A DNA stretch of 64,000 nt. Origin: Acinetobacter haemolyticus. Lineage in GTDB: Bacteria; Pseudomonadota; Gammaproteobacteria; Pseudomonadales; Moraxellaceae. Under the pieces are notes generated by a model. That model was not told where the DNA came from. It did not search any database and saw nothing but the letters and a program-made list of their open reading frames with translations. How positions within the stretch are numbered: position 1 is the first letter of the stretch; every line of letters starts with the position of its first letter. Shown here one piece after another: positions 9,184 to 18,139 of the stretch. A program made the position numbers and the translations under genes. The stretch spans positions 1-64,000 of the forward strand of contig NZ_OVCN01000004.1 of the NCBI RefSeq assembly GCF_900406815.1, written 5' to 3'.

Positions 9184-10101
9184 CTATTGTTTTATTTGCC
9201 AGATTGGATAAGTTTGCCAATCTTCAGGAAAGCCCATAAATGCTTTTGATATGTTGTTATGCGACAACAAAAGATCAATCAAACGCTGACGCCATGTATG
9301 TTGTAGAGTAATTTTATCTATAAAGTACAGTAGAAAAACCAAGCTATTATACAATTTACGATCTGCCGAGGTTTTTTGATCAAAATTGCACTGCTGAGCT
9401 AAGCCCAAAGGTTTATTTCGAGGTTTCGCAATGGTTTTAGTAAATTTACGATTCCATAACCGTGAGTGATGTGCACAGGTATTTCGCAAATATACGAGAT
9501 GCTGTAATAAACCCTCAAATTGTTTTTCATCGCAATCAAAATGACTCGAAATTGCTGTGCGTGTTTGTTTCGGAGCCAGTGACTGATACCATTTAGAAAG
9601 TTGCCCGAAACTCATCACTTCACAAGTTGCCCAAATCGGTGGCAATGCAGGCTGATCATAAGTACGTTGGTAATGTTCTATAAATACTTCATCAGCTCGG
9701 TCTATTTCTCCCTCTAACGACTCTAATAATTTTTCCCATCTAAACAGGGGTTTAAAATATTGCGAATGCATAAAAGCATGTGCACCGTGCCGATGCGCAA
9801 GTTCATAAGCAAATTGGGTACGAATTGCTACCTCAATCCGTTCGATTGCATCGAGCACCAATAATCTGAGTTCACGGTCAAAAACATAGATTTCCCACAC
9901 CTGTTCAAAATGCGTGTTTTGTTTAAAACAGTGGGGGGAATGGGTCTGTTCAAAGGGTAACCAATAGGCACCTAAACGGTAATAATTGACTTGGGCTAAA
10001 TGAAAAATGGCTTTTTGTTCATCGGAAACGACCATCCCGCGAGATTTTAAAATCTCCAGTTGTTCAGAAAATGTTTTAGGCGATTTATTAAATGCTTTCA
10101 T
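9184..10101 (-). CDS. Abi_2/AbiD-AbiF family abortive infection protein (HEPN)
   Basis: A 305-aa Abi_2 family protein. Members act in abortive phage infection and carry a HEPN-type fold, often an RNase. The N-terminal signature is NYYRLGAYWLPF (39-50). The HEPN catalytic motif R-x4-H is RNTCAH at 206-211, followed by HSRLWNR. Its ATG overlaps the TGA of a small upstream frame by 4 bp. Its place between hsdS and hsdR suggests a backup role if restriction fails, as with PrrC-like nucleases hosted in type I loci; that analogy is inference. Confidence 0.88.
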   Translation of the reverse strand: MKAFNKSPKTFSEQLEILKSRGMVVSDEQKAIFHLAQVNYYRLGAYWLPFEQTHSPHCFKQNTHFEQVWEIYVFDRELRLLVLDAIERIEVAIRTQFAYELAHRHGAHAFMHSQYFKPLFRWEKLLESLEGEIDRADEVFIEHYQRTYDQPALPPIWATCEVMSFGQLSKWYQSLAPKQTRTAISSHFDCDEKQFEGLLQHLVYLRNTCAHHSRLWNRKFTKTIAKPRNKPLGLAQQCNFDQKTSADRKLYNSLVFLLYFIDKITLQHTWRQRLIDLLLSHNNISKAFMGFPEDWQTYPIWQIKQ

Positions 10102-10319
10102 ACGGCCTTACCTGCACATCGAGGTAATTGCCTGTATGTAGCGTCATGATTATGTTTTGGTATAGCAGAAAAAAGTAACCCGACAGTTTGAGGATGCAAT
10201 TGCTTGCCTAGCCTTGTCGGGTGTTGTTGTGAGTATTGTGCAGCTTTGTGCGTTTTTGTGCAATGACTTTTTGTTCGCATTTGCGAACAAATTTGTATAA
10301 AACACATGGAGAGCATCAT
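10098..10319 (-). CDS. Doubtful 73-aa frame linking hsdS and abi
   Basis: This frame starts with an ATG overlapping the hsdS stop (ATGA, 10316-10319) and ends with a TGA overlapping the abi start (ATGA, 10098-10101), so it could couple translation from hsdS to abi. The protein (MMLSMCFIQICSQMRTKS..., rich in His, Cys and Gln) has no recognisable fold, and the DNA holds two inverted repeats. It may be only a translated spacer. Confidence 0.25.
   Translation of the reverse strand: MMLSMCFIQICSQMRTKSHCTKTHKAAQYSQQHPTRLGKQLHPQTVGLLFSAIPKHNHDATYRQLPRCAGKAV
10178..10222. repeat. 8-bp inverted repeat, long loop
   Basis: acccgaca (10178-10185) and tgtcgggt (10215-10222) are perfect inverted copies separated by 29 nt, in the spacer between hsdS and abi. 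It could form a stem in the mRNA or bind a dimeric regulator. Confidence 0.5.
10270..10291. repeat. 22-bp palindrome (10-bp arms) after hsdS
   Basis: tttgttcgca (10270-10279) and tgcgaacaaa (10282-10291) are perfect arms with a 2-bp centre. The very short centre favours an operator for a dimeric protein over a terminator hairpin. It lies 25 bp past the hsdS stop and 170 bp ahead of abi, so it may control abi or hsdR expression inside the operon. Confidence 0.6.
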
Positions 10320-11656
10320 GCACTTAACTCCATATTCACCTCATTATTTTTATTCGGATTTTGCCAGTTGCGAACATCGATTTTACCTGTTACGGCTGCT
10401 GAAATTAGTGCTGTACGGCGTTCTTGCATAAGTTGAATTGCGTTATGGGCTTTAACTTCTAGCTTACTAAATTCAAGTACCTTATCTTCAAGATATTTAA
10501 CAAGCTCTTTTTGTTCTTCAGTAGGAGGTAAAGCAAAATAAAAATTTGATATTTGCTCGAAATTCAATCCCTCTCTATTTCCACCTGTTTGAATTGATTG
10601 AATTTGTGCTTGAATAAGATCGGATTGAATTACCAAAGCCAAAAACTCTTGTAAATACTTACTTACCCTAATAATGCATACATGTTGATTTACATTTGCT
10701 TCAGGGAATTCATCTGGAACTAAGCAACTACGTCCAATCGAACCACCTGTGATATTCAGGAGAATGTCACCTGAATAGACCTTAGATGTTGACATATCAT
10801 CATGAATGGCTTCTGAAATATAAGTACTTTCTGAACTTTCAACTCTTAACCCATCATTGTAAACATTTTGACTTCTTATAAATAAGATACCTTCATCTTG
10901 ATATATTTCAGCTCCACCTTTAGGTGTTTTACCACTGCCAATTTTTAATGTATGGAATCCAAATTTTGTTACAATCCAATGGTCAGGCACTTCCCCTAAC
11001 CATTCCACACCTGAATCTTTCATTGCTATATTCGGATTTAAACCTTTAGTCACCGCATGACTAATCACCGCTTGGCGTTTTTCTTTCAGCAGTTCAATCA
11101 GCTTTTCTTGTTTGGCAATGAGGGTGTCAATTTGTGCGGTTTCGTGGTCGAGGAAAGCAGCAATTTTATCTTGTTCAATTATTGCTGGTAATCTAATCAA
11201 GATATTATCCATATCTGATTGATTCAACTTATCTCTAGTGCTTCCTGAAATATACAAAGAGTAATCAGTACAATTTAAGGCATATGTTAAAAATTTAGTA
11301 TTAACTAGTTTTTTAAAAGGTCTTAAAACATGTACATGGTTATTAGGCCAAATTTTTCCATTTACAGCAAAAGCAACATTTTTTGATTTATCAAAAAATG
11401 GAGCACCATCCTCACCCAACAAAATAAGTTCCTCATCAAAAATCCAATCATTGAGGTAATCAACAACTTTATTTGCTCCCCAATATGGAATATCCCCTTG
11501 TTTTTCACCTCGCTCAGTACCATTCAGAGGAATTCGCTGCCCATCTAAACATTTTGTAAGAAATTTAATTTTTGAAATATTCCAGTTAATTGGTATTTGA
11601 CCAATTTCTTTTAAACCCGAATCTTTATATTCAGCATACTTCTGATACTTTGCCAT
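10316..11656 (-). CDS. hsdS: Type I restriction-modification specificity subunit
   Basis: A 446-aa HsdS with the usual two half-sites. The first target recognition domain is about 1-150, and the central conserved helix contains FLDHETAQIDTLIAKQEKLIELLKEKR. The second recognition domain starts near DSGVEWLGEVPDHW and runs to about 395, followed by the C-terminal helix with AHNAIQLMQERRTALISAAVTGKID. It determines the bipartite target, which cannot be read from sequence. The ATG at 11654-11656 overlaps TAA in the ancestral hsdM frame (TAATG). Confidence 0.95.
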   Translation of the reverse strand: MAKYQKYAEYKDSGLKEIGQIPINWNISKIKFLTKCLDGQRIPLNGTERGEKQGDIPYWGANKVVDYLNDWIFDEELILLGEDGAPFFDKSKNVAFAVNGKIWPNNHVHVLRPFKKLVNTKFLTYALNCTDYSLYISGSTRDKLNQSDMDNILIRLPAIIEQDKIAAFLDHETAQIDTLIAKQEKLIELLKEKRQAVISHAVTKGLNPNIAMKDSGVEWLGEVPDHWIVTKFGFHTLKIGSGKTPKGGAEIYQDEGILFIRSQNVYNDGLRVESSESTYISEAIHDDMSTSKVYSGDILLNITGGSIGRSCLVPDEFPEANVNQHVCIIRVSKYLQEFLALVIQSDLIQAQIQSIQTGGNREGLNFEQISNFYFALPPTEEQKELVKYLEDKVLEFSKLEVKAHNAIQLMQERRTALISAAVTGKIDVRNWQNPNKNNEVNMELSA

Positions 11657-11750
11657 TAAGAATGCACCTCTTGTAAAAGTGCCATAATTTCACGGCTCAC
11701 AGCATCCAAATCGGCATCAATCTCTGCTAAATCACGTGGCGGTTGGTACA
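11656..11750 (-). pseudogene. Frameshifted C-terminal tail of hsdM
   Basis: Directly after the hsdM stop, the -1 frame reads [19 protein letters not shown]... and on to a TAA that overlaps the hsdS ATG. This matches the usual HsdM ending ([13 protein letters not shown]). The frames join if the T5 run at the hsdM stop had one more T. So about 28 residues are lost from HsdM unless ribosomes slip there. Confidence 0.8.
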
Positions 11751-13931
11751 CTAAAAATGACGGTTAAACGGAATCTCATAACCAACTATACCAATCTCTC
11801 CATCCTGTGCATCACGCTTATCCGCATTGATCCACGCATCAGGCACATGTGGTAGTACTTCACACTTAAAATAAGACTCAATTAAATCGGTGGTGCTTTG
11901 GCTTGGATCAAGCGCAATATTTTCTGCATCACGCAAATCGCCATCCTGAACAAACTCAACCACTTTGCCCTTGTAATTAAACTGACCGTATAGCGGGTTT
12001 TCTTGTGCTTTAATGACTTTATTAATTACAGGTTCAGCTTCAGCATTCTTCCAAGTTACCGCATCCAAGAACTGCTTTTTCTCTTTCGCTTCGAGTTTAA
12101 TATTGCCATCTTTTAAAGCCTGTTTAAGTAGCTCATCAAAGATATTAAAATCATCAAACTGTGCTGTACTGATCTTGGTTTGTAAGCTTTGTGCTTTACG
12201 CATTAAAGCCCGTTGTTCAAGCCAGAGTTTTGGCTCAAGTACAGTTTTAATATCTTTTTCTTTCAGTTCGCTAAATTCAGCTTTGATCAATGTACGAATT
12301 TCAACTTGAGCATCGTCACTCAACTGACAATAGTTCGTGTCAGTCCAATCATTGCCGTAATCATCGTAAATTTTCTGCATCACCGTATTAAACGGCTTTG
12401 GTGCAAAACGTAAACTGGCAATTCGTTCATCAGACAATTGCGCAGATAAACGTAGTGGACGTTCAATAGTCACACGGCGATAGCCAAATTCATAACTATT
12501 AAAAATTTTGCTAGAGAATGGCTTTTGTTGCTCGCTTTCACCATCTAAAGTCAGTGTATCTACCGCTTCAAACGCGCCATAGTTTTGTGTGATGGTTTTA
12601 ATTTCTGCATCAGTAAGGTAGTTACGCTTCGAGCCAAGCGACTTACGCATTTTCGAACTGAGGTTTGTGGCATTAATTAAATGCACTTTGCATTTGCGCT
12701 CTGCGTCTTTCTTATTACTGAGCACCCAAACATAGGTCGCAATACCTGTGTTATAGAACATATCGGTTGGTAAAGCGATAATCGCTTCAAGCAAATCCGC
12801 TTCTAAAATATAACGGCGGATTTCACTTTCACCACTACCTGCACTACCCGTAAACAAAGGTGAACCATTTAAAATGATACCAATACGACTGCCCTGACCT
12901 GTGCTATCCACATCGCGCATTTTACTGATCAAATGCATCAGGAATAGCAATGAACCATCTGAGACACGGGGTAAACCAGCACCAAAACGGCCATTAAAGC
13001 CCTTTTGCTGATGCTCATCTTTAATCTCATCTTCGATCTTTTTCCAGTCCACACCAAATGGCGGATTTGAAAGCATATAGTCAAACTTTTCATAGGCAAG
13101 CTGATCATTAGACAATGTATTGCCTAACTTGATACGGCTGACATCCTGCCCTTTAATCAACATATCCGCTTTACAAATGGCGTAGGATTCTGGATTCAGT
13201 TCCTGACCAAATACACGCATCACTGCTTCAGGATTATGCTCATACACATATTCAGTACCTGATGATAAGAATCCGCCTGTCCCAGCAGTAGGATCATAAA
13301 TGGTACGAATCACACCTTCTTTATTTAGGGCATCATCATCTTGGCTAAAAATCAAACCTGTGGTGAGTCGTACAATATCTCGTGGGGTAAAGTGTTCCCC
13401 TGCGGTTTCATTTGAACTTTCAGCGAAACGACGAATCAGCTCTTCAAATACCAAGCCCATGTCATGGTTTGAAATACTTTGTGGACTTAAATCCGTGCTC
13501 GCAAATTTTTGCACGACTTTATAAAGTAGATTGGCATCGTCCAATAAGCCTGTGAACTCATCAAACTTAAAGTGTTCAAAAATTTCACGTGCATCTTTTG
13601 AAAAGTGCTGGATGTAATTACTGATATTCGCTCGAATATTTTTTTGCCCAAGGCTACTTAAATCAAGCTCTGAAGTATTAAAAAATGACAGGCCTTCTGT
13701 CGCCCTTAATAACATTCTTTCTTTAGCCTCTTCTGGCAGAGGCATCGCCTTCACTTTTTCATTTGCTTCAAGCACTTTAGCTTTGCTTGGCTCAAAAACA
13801 CACTCTAAACGACGTAGTAAAGTAAATGGTAAAATCACACGTCCATATTGAGATTGTTTAAAGTCACCACGAAGTAGGTCTGCGACTGACCAAATGAAAG
13901 CTGCAACTTGAGAAAAATTGTTATTTGTCAT
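11751..13931 (-). CDS. hsdM: Type I restriction-modification N6-adenine methyltransferase subunit (C-terminus frameshifted)
   Basis: A 726-aa HsdM that methylates adenine in the sequence chosen by HsdS. The N-terminal HsdM helical domain starts at [19 protein letters not shown]. The SAM motif DPTAGTGGF (213-221) and catalytic NPPF (289-292) are intact. The protein stops at [10 protein letters not shown], about 28 residues short of the usual end, because of a one-base frameshift in a short T run; the missing tail is still readable in the next frame. The catalytic domain is untouched, so activity may persist, but the lost tail normally lies at the M-S interface region. First gene of the defence operon. 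Confidence 0.93.
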   Translation of the reverse strand: MTNNNFSQVAAFIWSVADLLRGDFKQSQYGRVILPFTLLRRLECVFEPSKAKVLEANEKVKAMPLPEEAKERMLLRATEGLSFFNTSELDLSSLGQKNIRANISNYIQHFSKDAREIFEHFKFDEFTGLLDDANLLYKVVQKFASTDLSPQSISNHDMGLVFEELIRRFAESSNETAGEHFTPRDIVRLTTGLIFSQDDDALNKEGVIRTIYDPTAGTGGFLSSGTEYVYEHNPEAVMRVFGQELNPESYAICKADMLIKGQDVSRIKLGNTLSNDQLAYEKFDYMLSNPPFGVDWKKIEDEIKDEHQQKGFNGRFGAGLPRVSDGSLLFLMHLISKMRDVDSTGQGSRIGIILNGSPLFTGSAGSGESEIRRYILEADLLEAIIALPTDMFYNTGIATYVWVLSNKKDAERKCKVHLINATNLSSKMRKSLGSKRNYLTDAEIKTITQNYGAFEAVDTLTLDGESEQQKPFSSKIFNSYEFGYRRVTIERPLRLSAQLSDERIASLRFAPKPFNTVMQKIYDDYGNDWTDTNYCQLSDDAQVEIRTLIKAEFSELKEKDIKTVLEPKLWLEQRALMRKAQSLQTKISTAQFDDFNIFDELLKQALKDGNIKLEAKEKKQFLDAVTWKNAEAEPVINKVIKAQENPLYGQFNYKGKVVEFVQDGDLRDAENIALDPSQSTTDLIESYFKCEVLPHVPDAWINADKRDAQDGEIGIVGYEIPFNRHF

Positions 13932-14243
13932 TGAAATATACCACTTGCTTTACAGCTTAAAACTGAAAATTTATGCGGCTAATTGTGCCTGATTTACAAT
14001 GGGTTTTACCACCCGTAGAATGTCTTAAAAACTGATTAATTCTTATAAATATAGGTTTCTTAATGGTGTTTGAAGAAAAAGAAACTTATAGTTTTATATT
14101 CAAAGACAAATAAGATGAAAAACTAACATCAACTTTTATATTAATTACTGACTAATATAGGTTATTCAGAAAAGAGACGTTAAACGCTAGATAAAGCCCC
14201 ATCCAACAACTTATTAAAATTATTTGTTTGCTCATTTTTTCGC

Positions 14244-14271
14244 TTGTCTTTTTAGCTAGATTAGGTAAAAT
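14244..14271 (+). promoter_or_regulatory. Promoter of tRNA-Thr
   Basis: ttgtct (14244-14249) and taaaat (14266-14271) are 16 bp apart and end 12 bp before the tRNA. The rest of 13932-14243 is an AT-rich leader for the divergent hsdM and shows no gene. Confidence 0.55.
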
Positions 14272-14283
14272 GCTCGCCACGTT

Positions 14284-14359
<76 letters not shown>

Positions 14360-14367
14360 TCAAATTC

Positions 14368-14403
14368 AAAAAAGGCTTAAACTTTCAGGTTTAAGCCTTT
14401 TTT
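14368..14403. terminator. Bidirectional terminator after tRNA-Thr
   Basis: Arms 14371-14382 (aaaggcttaaac) and 14389-14400 pair over 12 bp with a 6-nt loop, extended by A/T pairs on each side. It serves the tRNA on plus and the methyltransferase gene on minus, whose stop codon lies inside the stem. Confidence 0.85.
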
Positions 14404-15236
14404 ATTGCCTCGCATTTCACTGCACTGATTTGAACATAACGCACCAAACCATCTCGGTAGAGTTTTCGGCACAGCTTGGCAGTCATATTGATTTTCAACT
14501 GAGCAAAATCCACTACTTTTTTTTCGATTTGCTGCATTTCAATATATCGCGCAAAACCATTTAAAACAGGTTCGGAGAAATCCTGAATGTCGATATCACT
14601 TAAACCATGCTGTGCTAAGGCTTGTCGAAGTTGTTGCTCATTCATCAAATGCTGCCAATCAACATCCGCCCCTTTTAATAACAAACGATATTGTTGCTTT
14701 TGCATATAGGAACACTGTTGCCAAGCGTCAGACCACATTAAATAGTGAAAAACAACACGACCTTTTGAATTTAAAACGGGAATGACTGAATTCAGAAATG
14801 AATTCAAATGACTGTGATACGCCGCATCAATGCAGATCACGGCATCAAATGAATTTAAAAAATAAAGGGTGTTTAAATTCAAAAAAGATTGGCAATAGCT
14901 TTCAATCTGTGGCAAGTTTTTTTGAATTTGTTCAATGCAGGCGGGTTGTAATTCAACTGCACAGAGCTGTTCGACGTGATAACGCTTGAGCCAATGCAAC
15001 ACACTCGCACCTTGCCCACAGCCGAGGTCTAAAACACGATCCTGCTGTTGCAATTGGATCGAATCTGCGGCTTGATCAGCGAGACTTTGGCATGCGAGTG
15101 GATAATCATCATATTGGGCTTGCCAATATCCTAAATTACTCCAAGCAAGCGTGGCATCATCACCGAGCCGTTTGGCATCAATGGCATACTTATGCCCGAT
15201 GAATTTTTCAATCCATGCCTGCTTGAAGCGGGTCAT
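14391..15236 (-). CDS. Class I SAM-dependent methyltransferase
   Basis: A 281-aa methyltransferase starting at the ATG at 15236 (MTRFKQAW), two bases after the stop of the preceding oxidoreductase; an upstream in-frame start would overlap that gene and is less likely. Motif I is VLDLGCGQGASVLHW, and the acidic post-I residue is in CAVELQPACIEQ. DAVICIDAAYHS marks motif IV. It forms an operon with the FAD oxidoreductase, so both probably modify the same small molecule or lipid; the substrate is unknown. Confidence 0.82.
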   Translation of the reverse strand: MTRFKQAWIEKFIGHKYAIDAKRLGDDATLAWSNLGYWQAQYDDYPLACQSLADQAADSIQLQQQDRVLDLGCGQGASVLHWLKRYHVEQLCAVELQPACIEQIQKNLPQIESYCQSFLNLNTLYFLNSFDAVICIDAAYHSHLNSFLNSVIPVLNSKGRVVFHYLMWSDAWQQCSYMQKQQYRLLLKGADVDWQHLMNEQQLRQALAQHGLSDIDIQDFSEPVLNGFARYIEMQQIEKKVVDFAQLKINMTAKLCRKLYRDGLVRYVQISAVKCEAIKKA

Positions 15237-15237
15237 C

Positions 15238-16536
15238 TTAGTAACCGAGTTCAGGTGCAACGGTAACCTTCGGTTTAAGCCCAACAAAAGGTAACGGTGC
15301 ACCTAAGATTCCAGAGATATGCATCGCCGAAGTCACAGCTGATTCCAAGATTGGTAGACCATCACATGACCAAGAACCACAGTAGAAAACTTTACGATTT
15401 TGGTCTAAATGACGTTGCTGAATTTGCTTATTCAACGCCACCGTTTCTGAGTCCACCACCGCACGAGTAAGTTTTACTTTAGAAATAATTTTCTTTGGAT
15501 CAATATCAATCACAGGACACCATGTTTGGAACACGGCATTTTTACCCACCAAAGTCGGTTCAATCGCGTTGATCCACACCGTAAACTGCTGACGGGTAAA
15601 TTTACGATCCATCATATAGCTCAACACTGCCCAATCTTTACGGCGTGGTGGCATGACCACAGAATCGGTATGAATGACCAAATCGCCTTGCTCAAATCGA
15701 AATTTCTTTAACAGAGCAATATCTTCAGCAAATTGTGGCTGTTTCAAGAAATTTTCAATCGCAGGAGTCGGTGTTGCGATGACCACACGATCAAACAACT
15801 GGCTTTGACCGAGTGCATTTTCTACCAAAATCTTGTCACCTTGCTCTTCGACTTTCTCAACCGCAGCGCCACTATGGATCTCAATACCTTCAATCAAGCG
15901 GCTGACCAAAGCAGGCGTTCCCCCTTTCATTCGCAATAACGCCTCACCTTCAGTCAATTGGCGAATAAATTCTAATAAGGGTCTCGCTGGCCATTCTCCA
16001 ATGGTTTTTGGATGGCAAGTGCAAATAGTATAAAGAACGGGCATAACCGTTCCGTGCCAAAATACTTCTTCAATATGATATTGATTCATAAACTCCGCAA
16101 GCGTGATGTCTTGATTCTCAGATTTAAAGAACTGATTCACTGCTGTTTTGAGCTGCAACATTCCTTTGACCAAGCGCCAACCGTATTGCTGAATACCTTT
16201 GCGGTTATTAATAATCGGAAAATTACCGATACGACTACGAGATGTCGTCAACCATGTGTCTGTTCTGTCTTCAAATAACCAACTGCAGGCCATAAAAGTC
16301 CGAACAGGAAAAGTTTCAATGCCTAAGTAACTGGCTAAACTTAAAGTGTTCTTCCAAAGCTTTGGATTCATCACACGCAAGGGAGCATCAATGATACCGC
16401 CATCAAAATCTATACTATGACTATCCATACCTCGACCTGCGAGTGCTTCGAAGATCGTTACTTTATGTCCTGCATCATGTAGGATTCTGGCTGCAGCAAG
16501 CCCTGCCATTCCACTGCCGATAATTGCAATATCCAA
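15238..16536 (-). CDS. FAD-dependent amine oxidase-like oxidoreductase
   Basis: A 432-aa flavoprotein of the amine oxidase/phytoene desaturase superfamily. The N-terminal dinucleotide fold is MDIAIIGSGMAGLAAARILHDAGHKVTIFEA, with the Glu that binds the ribose. A C-terminal FAD motif (VFYCGSWSCDGLPILESAVTSA) is also present. No signal peptide. It is the first gene of a two-gene unit with the methyltransferase. Substrate unknown; pairing with a methyltransferase hints at lipid or isoprenoid modification, which is inference. Confidence 0.82.
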   Translation of the reverse strand: MDIAIIGSGMAGLAAARILHDAGHKVTIFEALAGRGMDSHSIDFDGGIIDAPLRVMNPKLWKNTLSLASYLGIETFPVRTFMACSWLFEDRTDTWLTTSRSRIGNFPIINNRKGIQQYGWRLVKGMLQLKTAVNQFFKSENQDITLAEFMNQYHIEEVFWHGTVMPVLYTICTCHPKTIGEWPARPLLEFIRQLTEGEALLRMKGGTPALVSRLIEGIEIHSGAAVEKVEEQGDKILVENALGQSQLFDRVVIATPTPAIENFLKQPQFAEDIALLKKFRFEQGDLVIHTDSVVMPPRRKDWAVLSYMMDRKFTRQQFTVWINAIEPTLVGKNAVFQTWCPVIDIDPKKIISKVKLTRAVVDSETVALNKQIQQRHLDQNRKVFYCGSWSCDGLPILESAVTSAMHISGILGAPLPFVGLKPKVTVAPELGY

Positions 16537-16814
16537 AATTATGTCCCATCAGTTGATGATTTTTATTGATTATGACCGATCATTAACCTAAACACCTTAT
16601 TAAAAAATACCAGATTCAGCATTTAAGTCAGACTTTTGTCTAAATATTTTATCTTACTATAGTTACATTTTATCACAATTCATTTTATGAATATAAATAA
16701 CTGAAATTCATAAATAAATTTCAAAAAAAATCCAAAAATATACAGATCCTTCTATATTTTTCCATATTTTAGTTTTGAAAGGCTTTGCAAAGTTCAAAAT
16801 TCAGGCTATTCTGT

Positions 16815-16938
16815 TTGTACAACAATGAGAACTGAGTCACATAATAAGCTGTATAATTATAAGTGACCTAACATTAAAAAAATCAATAGAGAACGTTATA
16901 GCCGAAGCCCATAACTCTAGCGGAGTTATGGGCTTTCT
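16815..16938 (+). ncRNA. Candidate small RNA ending at an orphan terminator
   Basis: A promoter-like pair ttgcaa (16785-16790) / tattct (16807-16812), 16 bp apart, precedes a ~125-nt non-coding stretch that ends in a strong hairpin. A second -10-like tataat sits at 16852-16857. No coding frame of note. The 5' end is a guess. The gap 16537-16969 holds nothing else. Confidence 0.3.
16905..16938 (+). terminator. Strong 13-bp hairpin, plus orientation, no upstream gene
   Basis: Arms 16905-16917 (aagcccataactc) and 16923-16935 pair perfectly around tagcg, followed by tttctt. On the minus strand no T-run follows, so it is not a good terminator for the neighbouring pirin gene. Confidence 0.7.
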
Positions 16939-16969
16939 TATAAGCAATTGATAAGTAAAATAATTTAAA

Positions 16970-17830
16970 CTACATCGCTCCAAATTTACCACTATTGAAG
17001 TCATGTATCGCTTCGGCAATCTCAGTTTTACTGTTCATGACGAATGGTCCATATCCTTCAATCGGTTCATTCAGTGGCTGACCCGTTAAAATCAAGAATT
17101 TACTGTTCTGCTCAGCTTTGATTGAAAACTCAATCTCTTCTCGGCTGAGTACCACTAAACTTGGTGATTGTACCTGTTGCGTTTCATTTAAAGTCACTTC
17201 ACCTGCAAGTAACACCAACAACGTTGTATGGCCTTCAGTCACATAAAAATGATGTTGCTGACCTTCAACAATTGTCCCATCCCAAACATTGACAGGACTG
17301 AATGTCGTCGCAGCGCCTTGGGTATCTTGATATTGCCCGGCAATCACACGTAACTCACTGCCCACGTCATCCAGTGCAATATGTTGAATCTGTGCTGCAT
17401 CAATCGCTTGATACTTGGCAGGGGTCATTTTGGAATGAGCGGGTAGATTCACCCAAAGCTGTACCATTTCAAAGAGACCGCCTTGCTCAGCAAAGGCTGG
17501 TGAATGAAACTCTTGATGCAAAATTCCCCCACCTGCAGTCATCCATTGCACATCACCCGCTTTGATGGTGCCACCACCGCCAGCAGAATCTTTATGCGTC
17601 ACTTCACCTTGGTAGGCAATCGTCACCGTTTCAAAACCACGATGTGGATGAGTTCCCACACCATGTTGTGCATGGGTCGGTTCAAAGCGATAAGGTGCAG
17701 CATAATCTAATAGCAAAAATGGGCTAATGCTTTGTCCTAAACGGTCGTAGGAAAATAGGTTATATACTGGAAAGCCATCACCTACCCAATGCATGTGTTT
17801 ATTTTGATAAATACCAAGAATCTTTTTCAT
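16970..17830 (-). CDS. Pirin family protein
   Basis: A 286-aa bicupin of the pirin family (YhhW/quercetinase-like). The metal-binding residues lie in THPHRGFETVTIAYQGEVTHKDS and QWMTAGGGILHQE (three His and one Glu). The C-terminal cupin contains GPFVMNSKTEIAEAIHDFNSGKFG, a usual pirin ending. Members act as iron-binding regulators or oxygenases; the substrate here is unknown. It is divergent from the YcaC-like hydrolase over a 309-bp shared regulatory region, suggesting joint control by the LysR regulator next door. Confidence 0.92.
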   Translation of the reverse strand: MKKILGIYQNKHMHWVGDGFPVYNLFSYDRLGQSISPFLLLDYAAPYRFEPTHAQHGVGTHPHRGFETVTIAYQGEVTHKDSAGGGGTIKAGDVQWMTAGGGILHQEFHSPAFAEQGGLFEMVQLWVNLPAHSKMTPAKYQAIDAAQIQHIALDDVGSELRVIAGQYQDTQGAATTFSPVNVWDGTIVEGQQHHFYVTEGHTTLLVLLAGEVTLNETQQVQSPSLVVLSREEIEFSIKAEQNSKFLILTGQPLNEPIEGYGPFVMNSKTEIAEAIHDFNSGKFGAM

Positions 17831-17928
17831 CTATGTACTCCTATAACGTAGAAGTTCTGATCTTGGTTATTATTTTACGCCCCTCTACTCAAAGCTTATA
17901 TCATCAGATTGACAACACATTATTCCAT

Positions 17929-18035
17929 AAATAGGACAAACGACTATATAAAATACGAGATAATTCCAGTAATTGTCTCTTATCAAACGCACCTAAATCT
18001 TAATCATCCTATTTTTAGTATTGTTTATCCTATTT
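17929..18035. promoter_or_regulatory. Three tcctattt boxes between pirin and hydrolase genes
   Basis: tcctattt occurs at 18007-18014 and 18028-18035, exactly 21 bp apart, with an inverted copy (aaatagga) at 17929-17936. Spacing of two helix turns suits a tetrameric LysR regulator, and one is encoded at 18833. Confidence 0.4.
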
Positions 18036-18139
18036 TTTAGACTTCATTCCGCTTCGTAATTTCACTAGCATTATTTTCAGAGATACCCATAGGGCGTTTT
18101 ACCTTCGTATTTATTTTACAACAACATGAGGATACAACA

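Noticed and set aside
10236..10436. Plus-strand frame opposite the hsdS end
   Set aside because: It is antisense to a well-supported gene and has no ribosome binding site or family resemblance.
16837..17019. 60-codon minus frame after the pirin gene
   Set aside because: It overlaps the pirin 3' end and the hairpin and has no coding features.
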